A stretch of DNA of 64,000 bases from Methanobacteriota archaeon (GCA_016845345.1 JAERSV010000023.1:1-64000); one strand, 5' to 3'; shown: positions 18,701-27,932, numbered from the stretch's first letter. Notes: generated by a model not told the origin, from the letters alone. Program-made: numbers and translations.

Positions 18701-20156
18701 ACAAGGAAACCCAATTGGTGCTCTTTCAGAGTGGTCGTGGGAATGGGACTTTTCGGTTATGCCGAGAATTAGCGAAACATGGACTTTCGTGATATGGGCC
18801 TCTGATTCAGGTTTCTGTTTAGAAGACATTGACACGTGTGATACGGTAACACTAGAACTTGATATTGACAATAGTAATGCTGCACCAGTAATTTCTTTGC
18901 TTGCACCATATGAAGATGAAACCATTTCAGCAAGTCATGACACAGTTATATCTGGCATTGCAAGAGATACTGATGGGGAAGTCAGTCGGGTTGAGATTCG
19001 CATTAGAGACCCTCAGGATGCGCTTCGTGAATTACCAAATGCTCCACCTTACGTTACGACGATACAATCTAATGGTTTGTGGAGTACAACTTGGGATACT
19101 AGCAACATGATTCATGATTTCCATTATCTAATCAGCGCACGTTCGTTTGATGGGCATTCGTATAGTGAGTGGGTTGAGGTTGAAGTGATTATTCACAACC
19201 CATCAGATGCTAACAATCGTGCCCCAGTATTCGACTCTACAGGTTGGGAAGGAGAAGTAATCATTTTCTGTGAAGAGGGTAGTCAAGCCCTTGACAGGTG
19301 TGGGAATGGTGGAAGTGTGGTACTTCCTCCATTTTTCTCTGACGCTGATGGTGATTTACTCGACTACGATGTCTTTGATGACCCAGAAATTATTGCAAAT
19401 AGTGATCTGCAACATGATGAATTGTGTGCTGATTTAATTTCCATTGATATTTATGGTAAGGTAACATACGACCCAGTCGGAATGTCCTTCCATACGACTG
19501 ATATCGATTTGTGGTCATGTGAAGGAATGAAATTTATGGCCAGAGATGGTTCATCAAATGCTTACACAATGAATGTTGATTTCATCGTCCGAGCAGTTTC
19601 ATTTAGTGTTGAACGAATTGATGGAATCAGTGAAATCAATGCTGGTGATACTGCTATCTTCACAGGACAAGGCCGTCCAGGTGTTGAAGTGGTCGCCCGC
19701 TCATCAAATACAGGTCTTCGCCTTAACAATACCATTGTTAGCGATAATGGAACTTGGATGATGACTGTACAAAGCAATAAGTTAGAGTCTGGAGTGAACA
19801 ACGTAGCATTCGAATATGGTGGTGATTCAACTGGACAGGCCCTTTCAGTACAAGTTGGCGCTACTACGCAGGAGAGTGCATTAGGTTGGGTTCTTTGGGC
19901 GATTCTCGCCCTTGTTGTATTAGCAGGACTTGGCGGAGTTTTCATGTTCTTCTTTGTGGAGTTTGAAGATGAGCCGGAAATTGGCGATATCGAGGCACAA
20001 GAGACAGCAGAAGAGGACCCCTATGCTTGGGGTAAGGCGAATCAAGCAGATGCACAAGCCCAAGTGGCTGCACCTGCCCAACCAGTTGCTGAACCACAGC
20101 CCACTTACCCAGGTTGGAAGTGGGATCCAGAGACTAACCAGTGGATTCCAGAATAA
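15792..20156 (+). CDS. Giant secreted surface protein: parallel beta-helix N-terminus, CxDGIDNDGDxxxDxxDPDC motif, Ig-like repeats, C-terminal TM and cytoplasmic tail
   Basis: 1454-aa ORF with signal peptide. GTEIWQGGHTLTGDVEIAPGAKLIIQPGTTVTF is typical of beta-helix starts. CSDGIDNDGDLLYDLDDPDC at about 17945-18004. TM LGWVLWAILALVVLAGLGGVFMFFFV; tail YPGWKWDPETNQWIPE. Confidence 0.85.
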   Translation: MEMNNRTTSLLLVSLFVISTMTALVTLTPTVVASNETTSGTITGTEIWQGGHTLTGDVEIAPGAKLIIQPGTTVTFPNGTYLDVKGNLCAADTSCGANGMGSNSSKVTLRWATPANESATGRCYRMMNPASGLPLWNADPSCFEGVLVRDTIDIAETRFNHVAVENAYGMPRYVADLGEIRWAAFILDGASPTLTEMSFSSINTSSVLVLDLASPTFNGGSFEVGSDEVIASLAGNAVQTYGAGSPSGPVRFLSPIFTGTENGCTSQDNGRHVLWAQKSFTNIDHGVVASGDYGYRYTDSAGVIYGNTVDTDCTGIDINGRRTISNTDYRVDVTSNSITTGDNSPLTVYDAAYAHVEGNVMSGADEGSGIQVVSSSGAAGVVTQVRITNNVIGPIAGYNGVWGVGYFDMEIDNNTFQEINREPIIVGEYHYQDSGWSVTGPAPARATINDNVFSNVSGTCSSDTVWDEDDFNCPAFHVFRASATIKRNVVTGVAGDAIRAIGAILDVQDNQFTVGGEGAKIVDHDHSFASLAFFSGNQWLGVSDIVYNITKSSVTVQSEAIPSLTGPNASMPIQLVWDRGEAFEYNNWDNQVLLPPTTSIPPVDFPLSLQAVNNSTVFTFANMSGLSLSKIEIGASPSVWSVQVREAALVRIRATVGGVRVPGATILIEDAHGNDLYNMQTDTQGFAPWVALPSDFHLDIRGNGNNPDGFADDVGEDSCSDGIDNDGDLLYDLDDPDCNAGAGTRELSKYFVTAYKFGKGYHKSSFNLTGTYEDTLAMTNLKPTVVVTQSDGHSFIRNINFTGYAWDGNIGTGVFGTAEQAQWEQQGAVQRIEVKTPDSSSWVDVRYAVDDSGTNGEVTRNNRPFKNWHFEYDMADQPEGDYTFDFRAYDGVDYSPIVTKTIKLNTNPPTINVASPVNGSMHNSGKVVFSGTASDAYNGALGSDIQEIHFRMSSPTWVTTTTSIARPLDAQGNPIGALSEWSWEWDFSVMPRISETWTFVIWASDSGFCLEDIDTCDTVTLELDIDNSNAAPVISLLAPYEDETISASHDTVISGIARDTDGEVSRVEIRIRDPQDALRELPNAPPYVTTIQSNGLWSTTWDTSNMIHDFHYLISARSFDGHSYSEWVEVEVIIHNPSDANNRAPVFDSTGWEGEVIIFCEEGSQALDRCGNGGSVVLPPFFSDADGDLLDYDVFDDPEIIANSDLQHDELCADLISIDIYGKVTYDPVGMSFHTTDIDLWSCEGMKFMARDGSSNAYTMNVDFIVRAVSFSVERIDGISEINAGDTAIFTGQGRPGVEVVARSSNTGLRLNNTIVSDNGTWMMTVQSNKLESGVNNVAFEYGGDSTGQALSVQVGATTQESALGWVLWAILALVVLAGLGGVFMFFFVEFEDEPEIGDIEAQETAEEDPYAWGKANQADAQAQVAAPAQPVAEPQPTYPGWKWDPETNQWIPE

Positions 20157-20229
20157 TGGAGATATTCTGACCTCTTAGGCGGAACTATTGAATGGTTGCA
20201 GGTGTCTATACCATAAGGAGAGGAATGAT

Positions 20230-22749
20230 TTGGTAGTGACTAAGCCGGGTGTTCAGGAAAGAATTCTGTTGCATTTACGAGACTTTGGGGATTATTCTAG
20301 CAAGGTTGAAGTCCCGTTTGCGTTATCACAAATGGGCATTGCAAACGCTGTTGCAATTGCTCGAAGTAACGTCCCGAGGGCAATTGCCGGATTGAAGGAC
20401 CAAGGTCTTTTGATTGAAAGGCAAACACACGTCACAGGAGTTACTCGTAAGCGGAAAGCCTACTTCCTAACTGATTCAGGTATGATTGTAGCAGAAGAGA
20501 CTTGGGAGCGTCTCTCTCATTATCCAGTGAGATTGATTGGTCAAGAGGGGAGCACAAGTAGCACAACATTAGCAAAGGCGATTGAAAGTTCTCCATTTTC
20601 TATCAGGGCAGTTGACATTATTCGATATATGGATGATAGTGGCCTTGTTGACTTGCGCCCATTAAACCCTGAGTTGATTCAAAGGGATTTGGCAAAACAC
20701 GTTGAGAAGCAACTAGTTACTTCACTTGAGGATTTACCTAGATTACGAAGTTTCTATGGCCGAGACACAGAAGTAAAAACAATGGTTGACCTTCTTGATG
20801 CTCGGTCAACCACTATTCTAGTGCCAGGGATTGCAGGGATAGGAAAAACTGCTCTTGCTGGTAAATTGATAGAGACCTTCACGCACAAACGCAATTTGCT
20901 ATACCACCGCGTACAAGATTGGGAGGGCTCAAGGGCTTTCCTTGAAGCGTGTGGTGAATGGTTAGCAGCAATCGGTAATGATTCGCTATCAGATTATCTT
21001 GCTGCTACTCCAGTACCTGTTGCACAAATGTCAGTCGATTTGATTGTAGATTCACTCACTGATGTTCCAACCATCATCATCATAGATGATTTGCACAAGG
21101 TTGCTGATGATATTCTCTATGCAGTTATTAGGGGATTAACTCAGCGTATGGATGATTTAGATGAAACTGGATTGATTCTGTTTTCACGGTCTTTCAAATC
21201 CGTAGTTCCATTACGTGATGCAGAAGGAAAAATCACAACTTTAGTGGTGCCATTAGATGGATTGGATAGGGATGCTTGTAGAAATTTACTGCCATCGCTA
21301 GAGCCAGTTGATGAGGTGACTTATCAGCACATTTACGGCTTATCTAGAGGCCATCCTCTGGTTCTAAACTTGATTAATCGTGGTTCAATTGGAACCACTT
21401 TTTATGAGACCTTAGAAATGTATGTTGAGCAGGAAATTTTCAGCAAACTTTCAGGTGCTGAAAAACGATTGCTTGGTGCACTCGCAGTGTTCAGAGAACC
21501 AATGCCTTTGGAAGCATTGAGCGGCCATGATTTAGAAACAGATTTGCTCGATGATTTAGTTGAGAAAGGCTTGGCTAGACAAGCAGATTCAGAAATGTAC
21601 GATGTTCACGATTTGATTCGCGAATTTTTGACCCGTTCACTAGACTCTGACACAAATGTGCAATTACACGCTAAGGCGGTAGATTGGTATCGAACACGTA
21701 GAGAACGACCAGAGGAACAGATTGAATTCTTATTTCACCTATCTCAAGCAGGCAATTCAGGAGAACTTGGTGAGGCGCTTGCTACTACCGGAGCAGATTT
21801 AGTGCAAGCAGGTCATATGGAATTATTTTCAATCCTTGATTCTGTTGACAAAGAGTCTGTTGAGGGTACGGCATGGCCAGTAATTCTTGAACTCAGGGCA
21901 AATATTCTGTCAATGCAAGGAAATTGGTCTGATGCTACATCCAATTACAATGAAGCAATTGAAATGCTCGGTTCTAGCAAAAAGGAGGAGTTGATTCGGG
22001 CACGAATTAAATCCAGTCTAGCAGATATTTCGGTTACAATTGGAAAAGCCGATGAAGCACTTGCATTGCACAAAGAAGCATTGGAATCATTCATCAAACT
22101 AAACGACCCAAGAGGGGCGGCTAGAACATACAACAACATGGGTTACATTTACCGCCGCCAAAGAAATGACAAGAGAGCCTTGGAGGTTTATGCTAATGTG
22201 GAAGAACTTCTAAATTCCGAAGATGACCCTGAATTGGTGGAATCTCGGATTAAACTCGCTTCTGCTTTCCTTGAGATGGGGGAGAATGACCGGGCAAAAG
22301 AACACGCGTTCTTGGCTCACGATGAGACTAACGAGGGTGGTAGTGCAGCACACCAAGCACGGGCAAGAGCAGTGTTGGGAAGATACTACTCAAAGACCGG
22401 TGACCGAGAATTAGCGCTACATCATTACACAGGTGCTTTAGATGGACTATCTGAAGAGAGAGATCATCATGCTGAAGTAGAAATCACTCTGTTATTGGGT
22501 GAGGTTTTGGTTGATGCAGGACGTCGTGATGAAGCGATGGAATGTTACCGTGATGCCTTAGTGTTGGCAGAATCAAATGATTTCAGGGTTCTGATTGGTG
22601 AATTATTAGCGCGGCTTGGCGAAGCGGCTCCTGACCGCAGTAGGCGTATGGAATATCTACAACGCTCGCTCACTGTGTTTAGAGAACTAGGCGCAAATGA
22701 CCGAATGCGTGAGATTCAGTCCAAGGTTCACAGAGCCTTGATGGGATAA
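20230..22749 (+). CDS. wHTH-STAND ATPase-TPR protein (MalT/NB-ARC-like signalling or regulatory NTPase)
   Basis: N-terminal winged-helix-like segment (ALSQMGIANAVAIARSNVPRAIAGLKDQGLLIE), P-loop VPGIAGIGKTALAGKL, Walker B TIIIIDDLHK, C-terminal TPR-type helices (AARTYNNMGYIYRRQRNDKRALEVY). TTG 20230 or GTG 20236 start preceded by AAGGAGAGG. Confidence 0.82.
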   Translation: MVVTKPGVQERILLHLRDFGDYSSKVEVPFALSQMGIANAVAIARSNVPRAIAGLKDQGLLIERQTHVTGVTRKRKAYFLTDSGMIVAEETWERLSHYPVRLIGQEGSTSSTTLAKAIESSPFSIRAVDIIRYMDDSGLVDLRPLNPELIQRDLAKHVEKQLVTSLEDLPRLRSFYGRDTEVKTMVDLLDARSTTILVPGIAGIGKTALAGKLIETFTHKRNLLYHRVQDWEGSRAFLEACGEWLAAIGNDSLSDYLAATPVPVAQMSVDLIVDSLTDVPTIIIIDDLHKVADDILYAVIRGLTQRMDDLDETGLILFSRSFKSVVPLRDAEGKITTLVVPLDGLDRDACRNLLPSLEPVDEVTYQHIYGLSRGHPLVLNLINRGSIGTTFYETLEMYVEQEIFSKLSGAEKRLLGALAVFREPMPLEALSGHDLETDLLDDLVEKGLARQADSEMYDVHDLIREFLTRSLDSDTNVQLHAKAVDWYRTRRERPEEQIEFLFHLSQAGNSGELGEALATTGADLVQAGHMELFSILDSVDKESVEGTAWPVILELRANILSMQGNWSDATSNYNEAIEMLGSSKKEELIRARIKSSLADISVTIGKADEALALHKEALESFIKLNDPRGAARTYNNMGYIYRRQRNDKRALEVYANVEELLNSEDDPELVESRIKLASAFLEMGENDRAKEHAFLAHDETNEGGSAAHQARARAVLGRYYSKTGDRELALHHYTGALDGLSEERDHHAEVEITLLLGEVLVDAGRRDEAMECYRDALVLAESNDFRVLIGELLARLGEAAPDRSRRMEYLQRSLTVFRELGANDRMREIQSKVHRALMG

Positions 22750-22756
22750 TTAGGTC

Positions 22757-23233
22757 TTAGAATCCAGGTTGATTACTAGTGATAGTTACATTGTTTTCTT
22801 CAAGCAACACCCATATTCTTTCTAAACCTGCTAATTCCACTTCTCCGCTATGGTTGGTAGCACTAGCCGAAGAAATATCTCTGCTAAATATGAGGGTTTC
22901 ACCTTTATCTTGCATTAATAATCCATTATCGTCTAAGACTAATCGTAATTCGAGGTTCACTGCTTTTGATAACAGTAGGTCAACAGGTTCGGCATAAGTC
23001 ACATTGCCGTCTTGCCGGCTTGCAAGGTCTGCTCGTTCTACTGCTTCTGCAATGGAATCTAAATTTTCCTCCATTGCCTGCTCTAACCACACATCACCTC
23101 TTTCATCCTGAAGTTCCCAAGTCCAAATACTGAACACCGATAGGAATGATAGTCCAAGCAAGAAAGTTAACACATAGCCTAACTCAGTGGCTGCTGCAAC
23201 AGTGTCGCGCATGAATTCTGAATTGCGCCTCAA
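22757..23233 (-). CDS. Small pilin-like membrane protein (third gene of pilin-like operon)
   Basis: 158 aa; single N-terminal hydrophobic helix (TVAAATELGYVLTFLLGLSFLSVFSIWTW). TTG start overlaps upstream TGA (TTGA). Confidence 0.6.
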   Translation of the reverse strand: MRRNSEFMRDTVAAATELGYVLTFLLGLSFLSVFSIWTWELQDERGDVWLEQAMEENLDSIAEAVERADLASRQDGNVTYAEPVDLLLSKAVNLELRLVLDDNGLLMQDKGETLIFSRDISSASATNHSGEVELAGLERIWVLLEENNVTITSNQPGF

Positions 23234-25443
23234 ATAATCAACTCCGTATCGATAGATATCTGACTCAGTTGCAGATTGAACATTATTGGTTCACCAGACG
23301 CATGGTAAACCGCCTCAGGACTAGAATGCGTCAATTGTACCCAGCCAACATAATCATCGAGAAGGTCAACCCGGCCAGGGAATGTCAACCAATCTGCACT
23401 GAAAGCCAATTCTTGTGAGGCCTCAGCAGCGATTGCCGCCCCATAAGGCCCATCCCATCCTCGTCTTATTTCATGTGCTTGCACAGAAACTAACTGAACT
23501 CTCTCGTCCAATGAAACTGTAAGAGCGACTTGGCTATTTCCAATAGAAGAACTATCTGCAGGCATGGTGAGAGGAATCGTAACTGCTAACCGGGGGCCGG
23601 GGCCCTCTCGTGCTGGTGGCAGAACTAAGACATCTGCTTGATACTCTGGATGATTGGTTCCAACAAAACCACCCCGATACCCAATTTCCATCCCTGAAAC
23701 CGAACTTCTGAACTCATAGTTTAGGCGAGGTAAATGTGCGCCCCATGCAGCTGCTAAAGTGTCGTGCGGTGCACCGTTTTGAGGCCCGAATAGAGTCACT
23801 TCTACTCCTAAGGGGTGTGACCCGTCCTTCCATGCATCCTTCACAATAGCCGTGCTGTAGTGAGAATAATCATCCCAAGGCAGATTTAACTCAACCCATC
23901 CTGATGCCCAGTATCCAATTGGTAAACACCTCTGCTCGCCGTCTTGGCGAATTTCCATCATACCATCGTCTCCCGCTACAGAAATAATTCTGAATGGGGC
24001 GTCATTGATTATGTCAGTTGAATTGACAGCAGTTCTCACTAAATTTGAGGCAGTTGAAGAGAGAGTTACTTGTGGGCTACCAGTTGAATCATTCATCGTG
24101 ATGTAAGGAGAATGACCCGCTTCAAGGTCTGCAATCAATGTTAGAGAAGTTTCAGGGCTTGCTTTCTGAATGATGACACTTTCATTACCGGATGATGTTG
24201 GACTTGTGTACGAATGCTCTAAGCCACTTGAGCGTCCAGTATCAGTTGCTGGAATCATCTCAAGTGAACCGGTGCGATAGGCATTACTGGCATCTTCTGC
24301 AAGCCAGTGAATTTGAACTGGGCCAGTCGATTGAATCTGTGATGAGACCGCTGGCCATGAAATCCGCATTGAACTTTGGGCCGAAATCGTGTTGAATAGT
24401 CCATCAATCTGAACCGCGATTGATGTTGTCTCTGGATTTTCGATTAGAATACTACCCGCTGTGGCTGGTAGTGTGTGACTAATTCCCAACCCACTGCCCC
24501 CATCATCAGGCCAAACTGTTGCACCTGTTCCGCTTCCCCAAACCATCATCAATCTTGCAGGATTGCTCGAATGAACAGTCATCACATCTCCTGCTGATGT
24601 AGTGAAATCACCGTTCCAAGTTGCTGGTGAACCTGTACTAGTAGCAGAACCTGAGTTTGAATTTGAGTCCCAACTAATTGTGGTTAAATCAGAACTGACT
24701 AAATGAAGGCTAACAGACCCGGTTGGCATTGGAATTGTCCATGCTCTTCCCTTTCCATCTGAAGGATTGGCTAGGTCAGGTTCAACCATCGTAACACCCC
24801 CGGTTCCCCGTAAGAATATGACTTTCAAAGGCCCATCCGATTGTAACCAACTTTCTCCAGTCGATGAGGTTGACAACACTGAGCCAGGAGTTAGAGTAAA
24901 AGAAGTGCTAGAAGCACTAGAAGTGTATTCGACAGTTGTCTCATAAAGAGGTTGTTGGAGGCTGGTGGCTGGTGTGGCAAGAATTGTGCCACTAATGTTT
25001 GGAATCCTATAATTCCACGTAGCATCCTTATTGGCTCTAAGGTCTGAAAAACAAACAGCAGAAACTTCACTTTCCGAATATCGTATTCTAGTTTTGTCAT
25101 TTAAATCAAGTAAACCATCAAGCCGGAAACTACCGCCATCAACGAATGCAACTGAGTACCATGTACCGCCGTGGACTAAGTTCCAACCTAATTCTCCCGT
25201 GTGTGGCCTGAGTTGTAATGTGGCAGAATCACCTGGTAATCCATTTTCAGAGATTCTGACGGTCTCAGCCGCTAAGTCCTCCATTTGTCCAGCCATTGCT
25301 TGTCTCTCAACTGAGCCATGTTTCTCATTGATTAGAGGGGTGATAGTCACCATCATCCCTGATATGATACCAAGCACACCAGCGAACAACAACACCGTTG
25401 CAATCGCCGCAGAAACCGCTTCATCATCGAACCTGCGGCGCAT
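23230..25443 (-). CDS. Large archaeal type IV pilin-like protein
   Basis: N-terminus MRRRFDDEAVSAAIATVLLFAGVLGIISGMMVTITPLI resembles an archaeal pilin N-domain (class III signal). 737 aa. Start overlaps upstream stop. Confidence 0.7.
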   Translation of the reverse strand: MRRRFDDEAVSAAIATVLLFAGVLGIISGMMVTITPLINEKHGSVERQAMAGQMEDLAAETVRISENGLPGDSATLQLRPHTGELGWNLVHGGTWYSVAFVDGGSFRLDGLLDLNDKTRIRYSESEVSAVCFSDLRANKDATWNYRIPNISGTILATPATSLQQPLYETTVEYTSSASSTSFTLTPGSVLSTSSTGESWLQSDGPLKVIFLRGTGGVTMVEPDLANPSDGKGRAWTIPMPTGSVSLHLVSSDLTTISWDSNSNSGSATSTGSPATWNGDFTTSAGDVMTVHSSNPARLMMVWGSGTGATVWPDDGGSGLGISHTLPATAGSILIENPETTSIAVQIDGLFNTISAQSSMRISWPAVSSQIQSTGPVQIHWLAEDASNAYRTGSLEMIPATDTGRSSGLEHSYTSPTSSGNESVIIQKASPETSLTLIADLEAGHSPYITMNDSTGSPQVTLSSTASNLVRTAVNSTDIINDAPFRIISVAGDDGMMEIRQDGEQRCLPIGYWASGWVELNLPWDDYSHYSTAIVKDAWKDGSHPLGVEVTLFGPQNGAPHDTLAAAWGAHLPRLNYEFRSSVSGMEIGYRGGFVGTNHPEYQADVLVLPPAREGPGPRLAVTIPLTMPADSSSIGNSQVALTVSLDERVQLVSVQAHEIRRGWDGPYGAAIAAEASQELAFSADWLTFPGRVDLLDDYVGWVQLTHSSPEAVYHASGEPIMFNLQLSQISIDTELII

Positions 25444-26462
25444 TAGTAAACCTCTACTGATTGCAATGTTACAACGAATTGAAACGGAACGTCTCCGGGT
25501 AAAACGGTGATTCCGTCAAGGCCGGAAAGACGTTCATGTGGCCCAAATCCTTGGTATTCGTTAATTGACCCACCGGCTAGGTAAAGTGCATAATCCCCAG
25601 TCCAGTGATGAATATATTGTGGGGATATAGAAGGGTCGCCGGCAATTTCAACCTCGACGATTAGATTACGCGCCTCACTGTCAAATAATTCCTGTTCTCC
25701 CTTCGAATCAAGGTGGACATTTGTCATGTGTCGGCTTGCAGAAGCACTAATGTCAAGGTCGAGAAGAATTAGAGAGACTCTTGGGGTTCCATCGAGTAAA
25801 AGATCTGTTTTGAAACGAGGGAATTGTTTGACTGCAACTGGATGATTTGGCAATTTTTCAATTCTGGCTCCATTGACCAAATCAACTGAAAATTCCCCAT
25901 CAGTCAATACATTGTTGAGACGGATTCCATCAATCGTGATTTCTAGGAAACGATGTGATATTGTCCCGTGGATATCCTCTACCTCAATGACAACATTGCC
26001 CACTAAGCCCGAAACGGTGAATTCGTTTGTGCTATTTGTCATGGTAAATGTCTGTGTGGAATTTGAATCGGTGACTCTGACAATCGATGCTGTGCGATTG
26101 AGGCTAGAGACCGTGAGTAAGTCACCATCCAAAGTGACTACAGTTCGGTCACTTCCGCCGAGGTCGGCTTGAATTTTCCAAATTTCAGCATCTTGTAATG
26201 GGTCCATTGACCTAGAAAGTTGGGCATTCTGTTGCACTAATCCACTACCCTCTGGGCTCTGGGCGGCAATCAAAATTCGGTCATTCAACTGAGTGGCTGC
26301 CACGGTACCAGATGACCATTCTCGATTATCGCTGATATCTTCTAGAAATGGGGTAAGTAGAACAAACACGCTTCCAATCACAGTGACAACCATGGCTAAC
26401 AGCATAGTAACTCCGAGGATTTCGCTAACCGCATCCTCGTTATGGCTCCCGCTCCGCCGCAC
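25443..26462 (-). CDS. Archaeal type IV pilin-like protein
   Basis: N-terminus SHNEDAVSEILGVTMLLAMVVTVIGSVFVLLTPF matches the archaeal pilin/archaellin N-terminal pattern (xAVSxxIGVxLMxAxxV). Confidence 0.75.
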   Translation of the reverse strand: MRRSGSHNEDAVSEILGVTMLLAMVVTVIGSVFVLLTPFLEDISDNREWSSGTVAATQLNDRILIAAQSPEGSGLVQQNAQLSRSMDPLQDAEIWKIQADLGGSDRTVVTLDGDLLTVSSLNRTASIVRVTDSNSTQTFTMTNSTNEFTVSGLVGNVVIEVEDIHGTISHRFLEITIDGIRLNNVLTDGEFSVDLVNGARIEKLPNHPVAVKQFPRFKTDLLLDGTPRVSLILLDLDISASASRHMTNVHLDSKGEQELFDSEARNLIVEVEIAGDPSISPQYIHHWTGDYALYLAGGSINEYQGFGPHERLSGLDGITVLPGDVPFQFVVTLQSVEVY

Positions 26463-26508
26463 AGATGCGACTGAACCTCCCTGTTCTTATGGGTTCGCTG
26501 TGGGGAAC

Positions 26509-26523
26509 ATCGCCGTAGGCGAT
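26509..26523. promoter_or_regulatory. Hairpin ATCGCC-GTA-GGCGAT upstream of the pilin-like operon (minus strand)
   Basis: Perfect 6-bp inverted repeat with 3-nt spacer, 47 bp upstream of the start at 26462. Confidence 0.55.
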
Positions 26524-26695
26524 ATTTCTGACAATGGTCTGCGCCGGAATCAAATACCACTGATGTTGATGTTGGATGATTGAATTTGACAGGCATCAAC
26601 TATTCGGTTTTACTCAAAGAAGTGAGATGAAATTATGGTTCTAATTGGCGCCACTTTAGCGGTTGCAATTAGCCATTTCGGGTTCTAATCGGGTT

Positions 26696-26886
26696 GCTTT
26701 ACCGGCAAATAGCATTTTCCGGTCTTAATTTGCCTTCGTTCCTAGATTGCAAATAGCAATTTTTCAGGTTCGCTATCTACTTGCTTTACCGGCGTTCAAA
26801 TAGCATTTTCCGGTTTTAATTTGCCTTCGTTTCTAGATTGCAAATAGCAATTTTTCAGGTTCGCTATCTACTTGCTTTACCGGCCT
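26696..26886. repeat. Two-level tandem repeat (about 87/91-bp unit, each with two CAAATAGCAWTTTT sub-repeats), a further partial copy running into the MBL gene 3' end
   Basis: gctttaccggc(gtt)caaatagcattttccggt[c/t]ttaatttgccttcgtt[c/t]ctagattgcaaatagcaatttttcaggttcgctatctactt at 26696-26782 and 26783-26873; partial copy from 26874. Confidence 0.9.
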
Positions 26887-27687
26887 TCAAATAGCAATTT
26901 TTTCGGACTCTGCTTGGCCTAAATAATGGGCGAATTCCGGGCCTTCTTGAGTACTGATTGAGATGTCACCTGTGAATATCTCATCAATCTCCATTAGGAC
27001 CTCACTTTCAGCTAAATGTGGGGCATTATTTTGAGCGCTTAAGTGGCTCAAAACAATACTTCGAGTATGGTCGCCAACAACATTCGATAACAGGTCCGCA
27101 GTTTGTCGATTAGACAAGTGGCCTCCGCGTCCAGAAATCCGTTGTTTAAGGCGTTCCGGATAAGGGCCGTTCCACAACCGATTTGCATCATAATTTGCCT
27201 CTATGGAAATATGCACACATTCAGCCATATGACGGACTAATTCATCGTTCCAAGAACCAAGGTCAGTTACTACGGCAGCCCTCTCTCCGCGATGGGATGC
27301 AATGAATCCAACATTATCGGCTCCATCATGATTTACAGATACTGGCAGAATACTCAAATCACTGCCAAAACCAACGCGTGTCAAGGGCTCGAACAATTGG
27401 CACTCATTTACCGGGTCCATACCTAGTCTAGCACATGTTTCAAAGTTAGCCCAAACTTTTGTCCCCCAGCGTTTTTGGGTGATAGCCGCACCCCTTGCAT
27501 GGTCAATATGGTGGTGGCTAATTAGGATGGCATCGAGATCTTTTGGAGATAGTTCCAAGAGTTCTAGGCGCTTCTCAATCTGTTTGCCAGAAAACCCACA
27601 ATCAAGTAAGATTTTTGTCTCATCTGTGGCGATTAGGGTGGCGTTTCCGCCAGAGCCTGAACCAAGGTGAGTTATTGAGAGGGTCAT
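26887..27687 (-). CDS. MBL-fold metallohydrolase, YycJ/WalJ-like
   Basis: THLGSGSGGNATLIATDETKILLDCGFSGKQIEKRL, ISHHHIDHARG (HxHxDH), VVTDLG, VLSHLSAQN. Confidence 0.9.
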   Translation of the reverse strand: MTLSITHLGSGSGGNATLIATDETKILLDCGFSGKQIEKRLELLELSPKDLDAILISHHHIDHARGAAITQKRWGTKVWANFETCARLGMDPVNECQLFEPLTRVGFGSDLSILPVSVNHDGADNVGFIASHRGERAAVVTDLGSWNDELVRHMAECVHISIEANYDANRLWNGPYPERLKQRISGRGGHLSNRQTADLLSNVVGDHTRSIVLSHLSAQNNAPHLAESEVLMEIDEIFTGDISISTQEGPEFAHYLGQAESEKIAI

Positions 27688-27932
27688 CCAAATGGGGCCC
27701 GAGCGCGGACACCTCTTGAAGGCGCCCCTTCAACTCAGACAAATACTGGGTTTTCATATCCGTTCGGTTCGTTACCAACTGGTTGAGAATTTGTTTTGAA
27801 TTCCCCAATAATGTCTACTTTGGACTGCTACATTTGTTGTTTTCAAAAACTATGAATATACTCACGTACGGTAGTTTTTCACAGCATACCACAAAGGCTT
27901 GTATGAACTGTGCACCATCAGCATCATAAGGA

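Noticed and set aside
19562-19945. 127-aa antisense ORF in the beta-helix protein
   Set aside because: Overlaps a well supported CDS including its TM region; no independent evidence.
20230-22749. STAND NTPase as an Avs-type antiphage system
   Set aside because: No effector nuclease/protease domain, and no neighbouring defence genes; the N-terminal wHTH fits a regulator better. Kept only as a neutral finding.
25031-25510. 159-aa plus-strand ORF antisense to the pilin-like operon start
   Set aside because: Reverse complement of the pilin N-terminal region and the gene overlap; a shadow ORF.
26696-26886. Possible CRISPR array
   Set aside because: Only about two full units with no unique spacers of constant length; it is a tandem repeat with internal sub-repeats and no cas genes nearby.
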